Source of the DNA: JAGMCJ01 sp046761005 | GTDB lineage: Archaea > Thermoplasmatota > Thermoplasmata > RBG-16-68-12 > JAGMCJ01 | NCBI GenBank assembly: GCA_046761005.1 | Contig: JBHIFI010000007.1 | Location: forward strand, 1 to 42,164 | DNA: 42,164 bases | Direction: 5' to 3' | Shown: in pieces, positions 24,523-31,464 of the stretch | Layout: each line of letters starts with the position of its first letter | Numbering within the stretch: position 1 is the stretch's first letter | Position numbers and translations under genes: made by a program | The notes under the pieces: generated by a model | What the model saw: only the letters and a program-made list of their open reading frames with translations | Database searches by the model: none | What the model was told of the DNA's origin: nothing

Positions 24523-25307
24523 TGGTGGCACCCTCTGATTGGCAGCCCAAGACGAGACTGGGAAAAATGGTATTACGCGGAGAGATTTCTAGTATGCGGG
24601 AAGCACTCGACACAGGGCTTCCCCTCAAAGAGCCAGAGATAGTTGACATACTCCTTCCTGAGCTCAGCGATGAGGTACTTGACGTGAACATGGTCCAGAG
24701 GATGACGGACAGTGGTCGAAGGGTGAATTTCGTCATAACGGCGGTCGTCGGCAATCAGGATGGCTATGTGGGCCTGGGAAGAACCAAAGGGAAAGAGGTC
24801 GGCCCCGCAATAAGGAAGACTATAGATGCCGCGAAGCTGAATGTAATAGAAGTGAAAAGGGGTTGCGGATCCTTTGAATGCGGATGCCGAAAAGCACATT
24901 CCCTTCCCTTCCAGGTCAAGGGTAAGAGTGGATCCGTTGAGGTTGTTCTTAAACCCGCACCAAGAGGCATATCTCTCGCGGTTGGAGGTATTGCGAAGAG
25001 CATCCTCAAGCTTGCTGGGATAAGAGATGCCTGGGGCTTCACGAAGGGTCATTCCAGAACAACTGTAAACTATGCATTTGCGACCTTCAATGCGTTGAAG
25101 CAAATAGGTGCTATGAAGACGATGCCTGAGCAAATCAAAGAGCTATGCATAGTTTCTGGACCAACCGAGATACGAGCGGAAACGGATATTCCGGTGGCTC
25201 CTGAGATGGAAGAAGAATCACCAGTAGCAGAAGAGGAGGATATCCCGGAGACCTCAGAGACTGAGGCAGAGGAAGAATCCGAAGAAGTTGAGGAGAAGTC
25301 CGAATGA
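24519..25307 (+). CDS. rps5: Small-subunit ribosomal protein S5 (uS5) with acidic tail
   Basis: A 262-residue S5, important for decoding accuracy. It contains the double-stranded RNA-binding domain (TDSGRRVNFVITAVVGNQDG, VGLGRTKGKEVGPAIRK) and the C-terminal domain (KSILKLAGIRDAWGFTKGHS). Residues from about 222 to the end form an acidic tail rich in Glu, like that of S3 in this operon. Two ATG codons in tandem (24519 and 24522) are possible starts. The stop overlaps the rpl30 ATG. Confidence 0.95.
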   Translation: MMVAPSDWQPKTRLGKMVLRGEISSMREALDTGLPLKEPEIVDILLPELSDEVLDVNMVQRMTDSGRRVNFVITAVVGNQDGYVGLGRTKGKEVGPAIRKTIDAAKLNVIEVKRGCGSFECGCRKAHSLPFQVKGKSGSVEVVLKPAPRGISLAVGGIAKSILKLAGIRDAWGFTKGHSRTTVNYAFATFNALKQIGAMKTMPEQIKELCIVSGPTEIRAETDIPVAPEMEEESPVAEEEDIPETSETEAEEESEEVEEKSE

Positions 25308-25783
25308 CGTACGCAGTTGTCAGGATTAGAGGAACTGTCGGGGTTGCAGGAGATATTGCTGCCACGCTCAAGATTCTCAGATTGAACAAGCCAAATCACT
25401 GTGTTATTGTTCCAAAGCATCCGGAATATGAGGGGATGCTCCAGAAGGCGAAGGATTACCTCACTTGGGGAGAGATTCAGCCAGAGGTTCTCGCGAGAAT
25501 GCTGATTACGAGGGGGTCTACTGCAGGCAAAGGGAAAATAAATGATGCCTATGTGAAGAAGCATTCCAAATACCGCTCAGTAATCGCCTTTGCGAAGGCC
25601 GTGGCAAAAGAAGAAGAGCTTCTTAGTTCTCTGAACGGGCTCAAGCCTGTCATCCGTCTTCATCCGCCGATAAGGGGATACGAGGGTATCAAGAGACCCT
25701 ATTCCCTGGGTGGTTCTCTGGGGTACCGAGGCCAAAAAATTAATGACCTGCTTCTTAAGATGTTATTCGTTCACGAGGACTGA
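25304..25783 (+). CDS. rpl30: Large-subunit ribosomal protein L30 (uL30)
   Basis: A 159-residue archaeal-length L30. The start YAVVRIRGTVGVAGDIAATL and KPNHCVIVPKHPEYEGMLQK are typical, and the end RPYSLGGSLGYRGQKINDLL matches archaeal/eukaryotic members, which are far longer than bacterial L30. It is coupled to rps5 by a 4-nt overlap. Confidence 0.95.
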   Translation: MTYAVVRIRGTVGVAGDIAATLKILRLNKPNHCVIVPKHPEYEGMLQKAKDYLTWGEIQPEVLARMLITRGSTAGKGKINDAYVKKHSKYRSVIAFAKAVAKEEELLSSLNGLKPVIRLHPPIRGYEGIKRPYSLGGSLGYRGQKINDLLLKMLFVHED

Positions 25784-25785
25784 TC

Positions 25786-26229
25786 ATGGGAAGAACATCC
25801 AAACTTAGAGGAAAGAGGACTCACGGAAAAGGAAAAAAGGCTGGCAGAGGCGCAGGTAAGCGAGGAGGCAGAGGAAAGGCTGGCCTCCACAAACACAAAT
25901 ACATGACTGCTGTCAAGATGAAGGACCCCTATTTCGGCGACTATGGCTTCAAGAGACATCCTAGCCTTGTGGTGAGAAAGAATACGATTAATCTGTCTGA
26001 GGTGGAAGAAAGGCTCGATGAAATCATCCTCGAGGGATTTGCGGAAAAATCCAAGAACATTGTAAGAGTTGACCTAGAAAAGATGGGGATAGACAAGCTG
26101 CTCGGCAGAGGCCAGATAAGGACAAAGATGAAGATCTTGGTCGGTGAAGCGACTGACTCCGCCATCGAGAAAGTGCAGAAAGCGGGAGGAGATGTGATCA
26201 TCCCAGGAACCAAGGAAGCTGAGAGGTAG
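25786..26229 (+). CDS. rpl15: Large-subunit ribosomal protein L15 (uL15)
   Basis: A 147-residue archaeal L15. The basic Gly-rich start GKRTHGKGKKAGRGAGKRGG and HKHKYMTAVKMKDPYFGDYG identify it, with GRGQIRTKMKILVGEATDSA near the end. It begins 2 nt after rpl30 and ends 5 nt before secY, the usual neighbour. Confidence 0.95.
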   Translation: MGRTSKLRGKRTHGKGKKAGRGAGKRGGRGKAGLHKHKYMTAVKMKDPYFGDYGFKRHPSLVVRKNTINLSEVEERLDEIILEGFAEKSKNIVRVDLEKMGIDKLLGRGQIRTKMKILVGEATDSAIEKVQKAGGDVIIPGTKEAER

Positions 26230-26234
26230 GACCG

Positions 26235-27806
26235 ATGGTTGAAGAGGGAAAGAGCAGGTTATATGCACTGAAGCCAGTCACGGACAGACTTCCCGCTGTG
26301 ACGAAACCCGTGGGACACGTTCATTTCAGGACAAAAATGCTCTGGGTTGTGCTAATCCTCGTTCTCTACTTTGCCATGACAAATATCTTTCTCTATGGTC
26401 TTGACCCGGCAGAGACGATAGACGTTTTCGCAAGTCTCAGAGCTATACTCGCCGGAGCCCAAGGTTCAATCATGCATCTTGGCATAGGCCCCATCGTGAC
26501 AGGTTCCATCATAATGCAGCTCTTCGCGGGAGCGAAGATAATCAAACTCGACCTCACCAACGATGAAGACAAAGCCGTATATCAGGGCACCCAAAAACTC
26601 CTCGTCATCATCATGATTGTCGTGGAATCCATACCGCAGGTTTTCGGCTTCCTTCGACCTTCGGCGGGCTTCATTGCACGAATGGAGGGCTTCGCTCCTG
26701 GACAGGGACAAATGCTTGCAAACACACTGATTGTTTCCCAGCTCTTCATGGGCAGCTATCTTGTATTCTTGATGGATGAAGTCGTTTCCAAGTGGGGCAT
26801 AGGAAGTGGTGTGAGCCTTTTCATTGCCGCTGGAGTTTCCCAACAAATTTTCGTCGGAACCTTCAATTGGATTCCCACCGAGCCCGGGGGGATGCCTCCT
26901 GGGACCATACCGAAAACTCTATGGTACCTCAACAACATGAGTGTTGCGGGAGTCTCTCAAGGAGGATTTGAATCGATTCTGCTTCAGAATCCAAACCCCA
27001 TAATAGCACTCGTCGGGACAATGGCAATCTTTCTTATAGTGGCCTACGCAGAGTCTATGAGGATTGAGCTTCCTTTGGCTCACGGGGCCGCTCGCGGAGC
27101 CAGGGGAAGGTACCCGATACGTCTGATATACGCATCCAATATCCCGGTCATACTAATGGCTGCGGTACTGGCCAATGTGAGCATGTTCTCCCTTCTGTTT
27201 TGGAACAACCCGGATTGGCCTCTGGTCGGACAGAATTGGATGATTGGCTCATATCCAGCCACAGTAGCAGAGGCGGAAGCCTTGGGAATATCCCGCACAA
27301 CGCCTATGACGGGGTTGGCATACTATCTATCGACGGTCAACGGTGTGGGTGACTGGCTTCTTCCACTGATAGGGCCCGAACGGTATGAACATCTACTCAT
27401 GGGGCACACTTACTGGCAAGTACTTGCGCACGTCCTAATCTATATGGGGGTGATGATCGTAGGCTCGATCATCTTCGCGAAGTTCTGGATCGAGACTACG
27501 AATATGGGACCTGATGCCGTCGCTAGACAGATTGAGAGCAGTGGAATGCAGATTCCGGGTTTCAGGCGGGACCCAAGAGTTCTGAGGAGAGTGCTCGAAA
27601 GATACATCCCTGTCGTGACGGTCATTAGCGGAGCGGCTGTAGGTTCTCTGGCGGCAGGCGCAGACATGATTGGAACAGTCGGCCAAGCAAGCGGTACGGG
27701 GGTCCTGCTAGCTGTGGGCATATTGATCCAGTTCTACGAGGCGATGGGCAGGGAACAGATGATGGAGATGCACCCCGTTTTGAGAGGATTCTTTGGAGCA
27801 GAATAA
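26235..27806 (+). CDS. secY: Preprotein translocase subunit SecY (Sec61 alpha)
   Basis: A 523-residue membrane protein, the pore of the Sec translocon. Roughly ten hydrophobic segments are visible, starting with LWVVLILVLYFAMTNIFLY. The plug/signal region HLGIGPIVTGSIIMQLFAGA and RGARGRYPIRLIYASNIPVI in a cytosolic loop are conserved in archaeal SecY. An ATG follows AGGTAGGA upstream. It is the last gene of the operon and converges on argF with a 2-nt gap, so the two transcripts must end within each other's region. Confidence 0.96.
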   Translation: MVEEGKSRLYALKPVTDRLPAVTKPVGHVHFRTKMLWVVLILVLYFAMTNIFLYGLDPAETIDVFASLRAILAGAQGSIMHLGIGPIVTGSIIMQLFAGAKIIKLDLTNDEDKAVYQGTQKLLVIIMIVVESIPQVFGFLRPSAGFIARMEGFAPGQGQMLANTLIVSQLFMGSYLVFLMDEVVSKWGIGSGVSLFIAAGVSQQIFVGTFNWIPTEPGGMPPGTIPKTLWYLNNMSVAGVSQGGFESILLQNPNPIIALVGTMAIFLIVAYAESMRIELPLAHGAARGARGRYPIRLIYASNIPVILMAAVLANVSMFSLLFWNNPDWPLVGQNWMIGSYPATVAEAEALGISRTTPMTGLAYYLSTVNGVGDWLLPLIGPERYEHLLMGHTYWQVLAHVLIYMGVMIVGSIIFAKFWIETTNMGPDAVARQIESSGMQIPGFRRDPRVLRRVLERYIPVVTVISGAAVGSLAAGADMIGTVGQASGTGVLLAVGILIQFYEAMGREQMMEMHPVLRGFFGAE

Positions 27807-27808
27807 TC

Positions 27809-28729
27809 TCAGCTCAGCAAAGATACCAATAGAGCCTTCTGGGCGTGAAGTCGGTTCTCGGTCTGATCGAAAACGACCGACTGGGGGCCATCCAATACTT
27901 CGTCCGTAATCTCTTGGCCTCTGTGGGCGGGAAGGCAGTGCATTATTATACAATCAGAGGAGGTGACAGAGAGAAGATCCGAATTCACCTGATAATTCCT
28001 GAAATCCTCCAATCTCTTTTCGGCCTCCTCCTCGTCCCCCATAGAAACCCACACGTCCGTATAGATTATGTCTGCACCTTGAGCTGCTTCCTGCGGATTT
28101 CGAACCACTTCACACTTGGAATTCCCTCGTGATGCCAGATTCCGCGCTTCTCCAAGAATCTTCCCATTTGGCTCGTAGCCCTCGGGGCATGCTACTGTAA
28201 TGTCAATCCCCGTGAGTGAGCATGCCAGAATGAGAGAGTTGCATACATTGTTCCCATCACCAACGTACGCCAGCTTGAGGCCCTTTAGATCGTTCTTTTT
28301 CTCCTTAATCGTCAAGATATCCGCGAGTGCCTGGCAAGGATGCTCCAGATTGTCGAGTGCATTAATAACTGGAATGGAAGAGTTCCTTGCCAATTCAAGA
28401 ACCTTCTCATGGTCAAATGCCCTGTAAGCAATGCAATCTACATATCTACTCAACGTTCTCGCGGTATCTGAAATCGACTCCCCCCTTCCCAACTGCAGAT
28501 CCTGAGGATTGAGAAAGAATGACCTCCCTCCCAACTGGGTCATCGCGATTTCGAAAGAAACGCGCGTTCGGGTGCTGCTTTTCTCGAAAATCAACGCTAG
28601 TGTACTACCCCTCAGGAGTTCGGTTTTCTCACCAGCGCGAAGACTCTTTTTGAGATCTAGAGCTGATCGTACCAGTGCAGTTAGATCATCTTTCGCGTCT
28701 AGCACGGAAATAAAGTCCTTTCCCATCAT
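27809..28729 (-). CDS. argF: Ornithine carbamoyltransferase
   Basis: A 306-residue enzyme that makes citrulline from ornithine and carbamoyl phosphate in arginine synthesis. The carbamoyl-phosphate motif is SSTRTRVSFE, with HPCQALAD, the DVWVSMGDE segment of the ornithine side, and HCLPAHRGQEITDEV containing the catalytic cysteine. The frame is open 26 codons further up to a TTG at 28807, but that point lies within a TATA element. The ATG at 28729 sits 29 nt after a TATA box and gives the family N-terminus, so a leaderless start is likely. Confidence 0.93.
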   Translation of the reverse strand: MMGKDFISVLDAKDDLTALVRSALDLKKSLRAGEKTELLRGSTLALIFEKSSTRTRVSFEIAMTQLGGRSFFLNPQDLQLGRGESISDTARTLSRYVDCIAYRAFDHEKVLELARNSSIPVINALDNLEHPCQALADILTIKEKKNDLKGLKLAYVGDGNNVCNSLILACSLTGIDITVACPEGYEPNGKILGEARNLASRGNSKCEVVRNPQEAAQGADIIYTDVWVSMGDEEEAEKRLEDFRNYQVNSDLLSVTSSDCIIMHCLPAHRGQEITDEVLDGPQSVVFDQTENRLHAQKALLVSLLS

Positions 28730-28754
28730 CTCGTTCAGGGTATCAGATGGGCCC

Positions 28755-28762
28755 AATATAAG
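28755..28762 (-). promoter_or_regulatory. TATA box of argF
   Basis: The minus strand reads CTTATATT here, centred 29 nt from the ATG at 28729. This spacing would put the transcript start on or next to the start codon, consistent with a leaderless mRNA. Confidence 0.45.
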
Positions 28763-28807
28763 CTTTTGACATCCACAGAGAATATCATTCCTGATAACAC
28801 GATACAA

Positions 28808-28818
28808 ATTTTTATATG
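28808..28818 (+). promoter_or_regulatory. TATA box of the first small GTPase gene
   Basis: ATTTTTATATG reads as a box A on the plus strand; the complementary strand also gives ATATAAAAAT, so this short divergent region could serve both directions. It predicts a plus-strand start near 28838, downstream of the first possible GTG start of the GTPase. Confidence 0.4.
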
Positions 28819-28826
28819 GATTTCAA

Positions 28827-29420
28827 GTGCTGAAAAGGAATCCGAGGAAGAAACATGGGGGAATCCCTTTGAAGAAAAAGATGAAGATGAAAATATGCAT
28901 GGTCGGTGAGGGGGCTGTGGGTAAGACCAGCCTCATCAGAAAATTCATTCTCGATGAGTTCGACGATAAGTATCTCCAGACTCTGGGAACAAAGGTTTCA
29001 AAGAAGGAAATAACAGTAGACTACCCAGAAAAAGGTATGGAGCTTCAGATTGATATGACTATTTGGGATATTATGGGTCAGAAGGGGTTCAGAGAGCTCC
29101 TAAAGGAAGCCTATTTCTATGGAGCAAAAGGTATAATCGCTGTCTGCGACGTAACTCGTAAAGACACTCTCTCGGAACTTGATGACTGGATCGAAGGGGT
29201 TTACAGTGTCACTGGAAAGGTTCCAATAGAATTTCTTGCGAATAAGGTCGATATAAAGGAAAGTATGGCTCTAGCAGAAAATGACCTCGAGCAGGCAAGC
29301 AAGGCATATGACTCGAAATATCTCTTCACGAGTGCCAAGACTGGTGAAAACGTCGAGAAAGCTTTTAGGGAGCTTGCAGAAAGAATCGCCCGCGAGAAAC
29401 TTGAGGAGCTGGAGAAGTAG
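28827..29420 (+). CDS. Ras/Rab-like small GTPase 1
   Basis: A GTPase of up to 197 residues. Its motifs are G1 GEGAVGKTS, a switch I threonine in LQTLGTKV, G3 WDIMGQKGF (catalytic Gln kept), G4 NKVD and G5 TSAK, the full Ras/Rab set. The C-terminus is Glu/Lys-rich and has no cysteines, so prenylation is not expected. The GTG at 28827 opens the frame, but the predicted transcript start lies after it; initiation at the TTG or ATG codons near 28869-28881, just before the conserved KMKICMVGEG, is more likely. It is the first of four tandem paralogues and the only one with a canonical switch II glutamine. The target is unknown. Confidence 0.9.
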   Translation: MLKRNPRKKHGGIPLKKKMKMKICMVGEGAVGKTSLIRKFILDEFDDKYLQTLGTKVSKKEITVDYPEKGMELQIDMTIWDIMGQKGFRELLKEAYFYGAKGIIAVCDVTRKDTLSELDDWIEGVYSVTGKVPIEFLANKVDIKESMALAENDLEQASKAYDSKYLFTSAKTGENVEKAFRELAERIAREKLEELEK

Positions 29421-29434
29421 TATCAGATCTGATA
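29421..29434. repeat. 14-bp perfect palindrome between GTPase genes 1 and 2
   Basis: TATCAGATCTGATA begins right after the stop codon of GTPase 1 and reads the same on both strands. It could be a dimeric regulator site for GTPase 2 or a short transcript-end hairpin. No second copy was noticed in the window. Confidence 0.4.
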
Positions 29435-29461
29435 ATCTCATAGAAACAATTATCTGGGAAC

Positions 29462-29467
29462 TTTTTT
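29462..29467 (+). terminator. T-run after GTPase 1
   Basis: Six T residues followed by pyrimidines lie 40 nt after the stop of GTPase 1. T-runs on the non-template strand are the usual archaeal terminator signal; a second transcript for GTPase 2 would then start downstream. Confidence 0.3.
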
Positions 29468-29499
29468 CTCTCTAGAGCGCGGCCAGGGGATGGTAAGAG

Positions 29500-30054
29500 A
29501 TGTTCGAAAAAAAAGACACCATGAAGATGAAAATATGCATGGTGGGTGAGGGTGCCGTAGGAAAGACTAGCCTGATAAGAAAATATGTTCTGGATGAATT
29601 CGACGACAGATATATCTCCACACTGGGGGCAAAAATCACCAAGAAGGAGTTGGTCGTTGAAGATCCCACCAATGGCAATAACGTTCAAGTAGACATGACA
29701 ATATGGGACATTATGGGCGAGAAGGGCTTCAGGGAACTGCTTAAAGAGGCATACTTTCACGGTGCACAAGGAATTCTCGCAGTTTGCGATGTGACCCGCA
29801 AGGATACCCTTTCCGGCCTGAATAGTTGGATATCTGCAATCGAGACAATTACAGGCAATCTCCCGATCGAGTTCCTTGCAAACAAGATCGACCTCAAGGA
29901 ACAACTAACTTTCACCGAGAGTGAGCTACGTGAAATGAGCGAGAATTATCGCTCTCCATATCTCTTCACAAGCGCCAAGACAGGAGAGAATGTTGAGAGA
30001 GCTTTTCTAGAAATCGCCGCTATCGTTATTGAGAGCAGAGCTGCTCAATCCTAG
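29500..30054 (+). CDS. Ras/Rab-like small GTPase 2
   Basis: A 184-residue paralogue of the preceding GTPase. G1 is GEGAVGKTS, switch I has ISTLGAKI, G3 is WDIMGEKGF, G4 NKID and G5 TSAK. The residue equivalent to the Ras Gln61 is Glu, so intrinsic hydrolysis may be slow or need a partner. The ATG at 29500 follows GGTAAGAG and precedes a short leader peptide MFEKKDT before the conserved core. No lipid-modification cysteine is seen at the C-terminus. Confidence 0.92.
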   Translation: MFEKKDTMKMKICMVGEGAVGKTSLIRKYVLDEFDDRYISTLGAKITKKELVVEDPTNGNNVQVDMTIWDIMGEKGFRELLKEAYFHGAQGILAVCDVTRKDTLSGLNSWISAIETITGNLPIEFLANKIDLKEQLTFTESELREMSENYRSPYLFTSAKTGENVERAFLEIAAIVIESRAAQS

Positions 30055-30145
30055 CATACATTTTGATAATCAGCACCGATAAGGCTGAGAGAAGTGTTAT
30101 CTACAATCTCAGTTGTTTGTAAAAGGAGATAGGAAGGTTAGTTGA

Positions 30146-30694
30146 ATGAATCATGTCAGGAATATCAAGATGAAGGTATGTCTCGTAGGGGAATTCGCTG
30201 TTGGAAAGACAAGTCTGATCCAGAGGTATGTTTACGATACATTTAGTGATAGGTATATACAGACAATAGGCGCAAAAATCACCAAGAAATCGCTTTTGTT
30301 GCACTATCCCGAGCTAGAGACTGACTTGGACATCGACCTGACCATATGGGATATCATGGGCGCGAAGGGCTTCAGGGAACTGCTTAAAGAGGCATACTTC
30401 TACGGAGCTCAGGGCATAATGGCAGTCTGCGATATGACGAGACAGGATACATATTACGAACTTCCAACATGGATTAACTCCGTAGAAAAGGTCGTTGGAA
30501 AAATTCCAATAGTATTCCTGGGAAACAAGATGGACCTCACTGACTCCATAAGTGTCGAGGAAGATGACATGGGGATGATGGGCGGGTCCTACGATTCTCC
30601 CTATGCTTTCACAAGTGCGAAAACAGGAGAAAACGTCGAGAGAGTCTTCTTGGAAATGGCCAAGATGGTTGCCAGCAAAGATGTCCTCGCGTAG
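30146..30694 (+). CDS. Ras/Rab-like small GTPase 3
   Basis: A 182-residue paralogue: G1 GEFAVGKTS, switch I IQTIGAKI, G3 WDIMGAKGF, G4 NKMD and G5 TSAK. The switch II position is Ala, as in constitutively active Ras mutants, so unaided GTP hydrolysis should be poor unless a partner supplies the catalytic group. Upstream GGAGATAGGAAGG gives a ribosome-binding site. This is the most diverged of the four in the insert after the G1 motif (LLLHYPELETDLDID). Confidence 0.92.
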   Translation: MNHVRNIKMKVCLVGEFAVGKTSLIQRYVYDTFSDRYIQTIGAKITKKSLLLHYPELETDLDIDLTIWDIMGAKGFRELLKEAYFYGAQGIMAVCDMTRQDTYYELPTWINSVEKVVGKIPIVFLGNKMDLTDSISVEEDDMGMMGGSYDSPYAFTSAKTGENVERVFLEMAKMVASKDVLA

Positions 30695-30762
30695 ACTTTA
30701 TTCTCAATCTCGATAATTCAAAGGTAAGCATTTTAACGAAGTATTCAGATTGATTGATTGAG

Positions 30763-31320
30763 ATGTCTCCGGAATCTAGTGGAACTGTAGTGATGAAGGC
30801 AAAAATCTGCCTCGTGGGAGACGCCGCTGTAGGAAAGACCAGTTTGATTCGAAGATATGTCCTTGACATATTTGAAGACCTGTACATAGCGACACTCGGG
30901 GCCAAGGTCACAAAGAAAGAGGTCTTTGTTCAGCGACTCAATGGTGGCAAAGACGTAAGGGTCAATCTGATGATCTGGGACATAATGGGCGAGAAGGGCT
31001 TCAGAGAGCTCCTAAGAGAGGCATATTTTCATGGTGCTCAGGGCATAATGGCAGTCTGCGATGTGACCCGCAAGGATACGCTTCTTGAGCTGAAAAACTG
31101 GATAGATTCTGTCACTAGGGTTACGGGCGATATTCCCGTCAGATTTGTAGCCAACAAGATTGATTTGAAAGATGAGGCTCAATTTGGGGAGGATGATGTT
31201 AGGGCACTTAGCGAGGAGATGGGTTCATCATACCTCATGACCAGTGCAAAGACGGGAGAAGGCGTGCAACAGACCTTCGAAGAGATAGCAAGAGTTGTCG
31301 CAAAGTACATAGCAAAATAG
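30763..31320 (+). CDS. Ras/Rab-like small GTPase 4
   Basis: A 185-residue paralogue with G1 GDAAVGKTS, switch I IATLGAKV, G3 WDIMGEKGF (Glu in place of Gln), G4 NKID and G5 TSAK. The ATG at 30763 is preferred over a TTG three codons earlier. A TTTAACG element near 30731 could be its TATA box. It closes the GTPase array; the next gene, lonB, has its own promoter. Confidence 0.92.
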   Translation: MSPESSGTVVMKAKICLVGDAAVGKTSLIRRYVLDIFEDLYIATLGAKVTKKEVFVQRLNGGKDVRVNLMIWDIMGEKGFRELLREAYFHGAQGIMAVCDVTRKDTLLELKNWIDSVTRVTGDIPVRFVANKIDLKDEAQFGEDDVRALSEEMGSSYLMTSAKTGEGVQQTFEEIARVVAKYIAK

Positions 31321-31393
31321 CTACCGAGGGTCTGTCCCCATTCGTCGCACAAAGGAAAAAAGGCTATCCCACAAGAGCCCAGCGTTTACATCC

Positions 31394-31423
31394 AAATATT
31401 TAAGAGGAAGCAGAACTTATATC
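31394..31423 (+). promoter_or_regulatory. Promoter region of lonB
   Basis: Two TATA-like elements, AAATATTTAAG and CTTATATC, lie 71 and 42 nt or more before the lonB ATG. The second would give a leader of about 20 nt carrying GGTGA (31456-31460) 4 nt before the start codon, as in several genes of the ribosomal operon. Confidence 0.45.
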
Positions 31424-31464
31424 AGAAATGCCAAGTAAACGACCATATCCAGATTGGTGAATTA

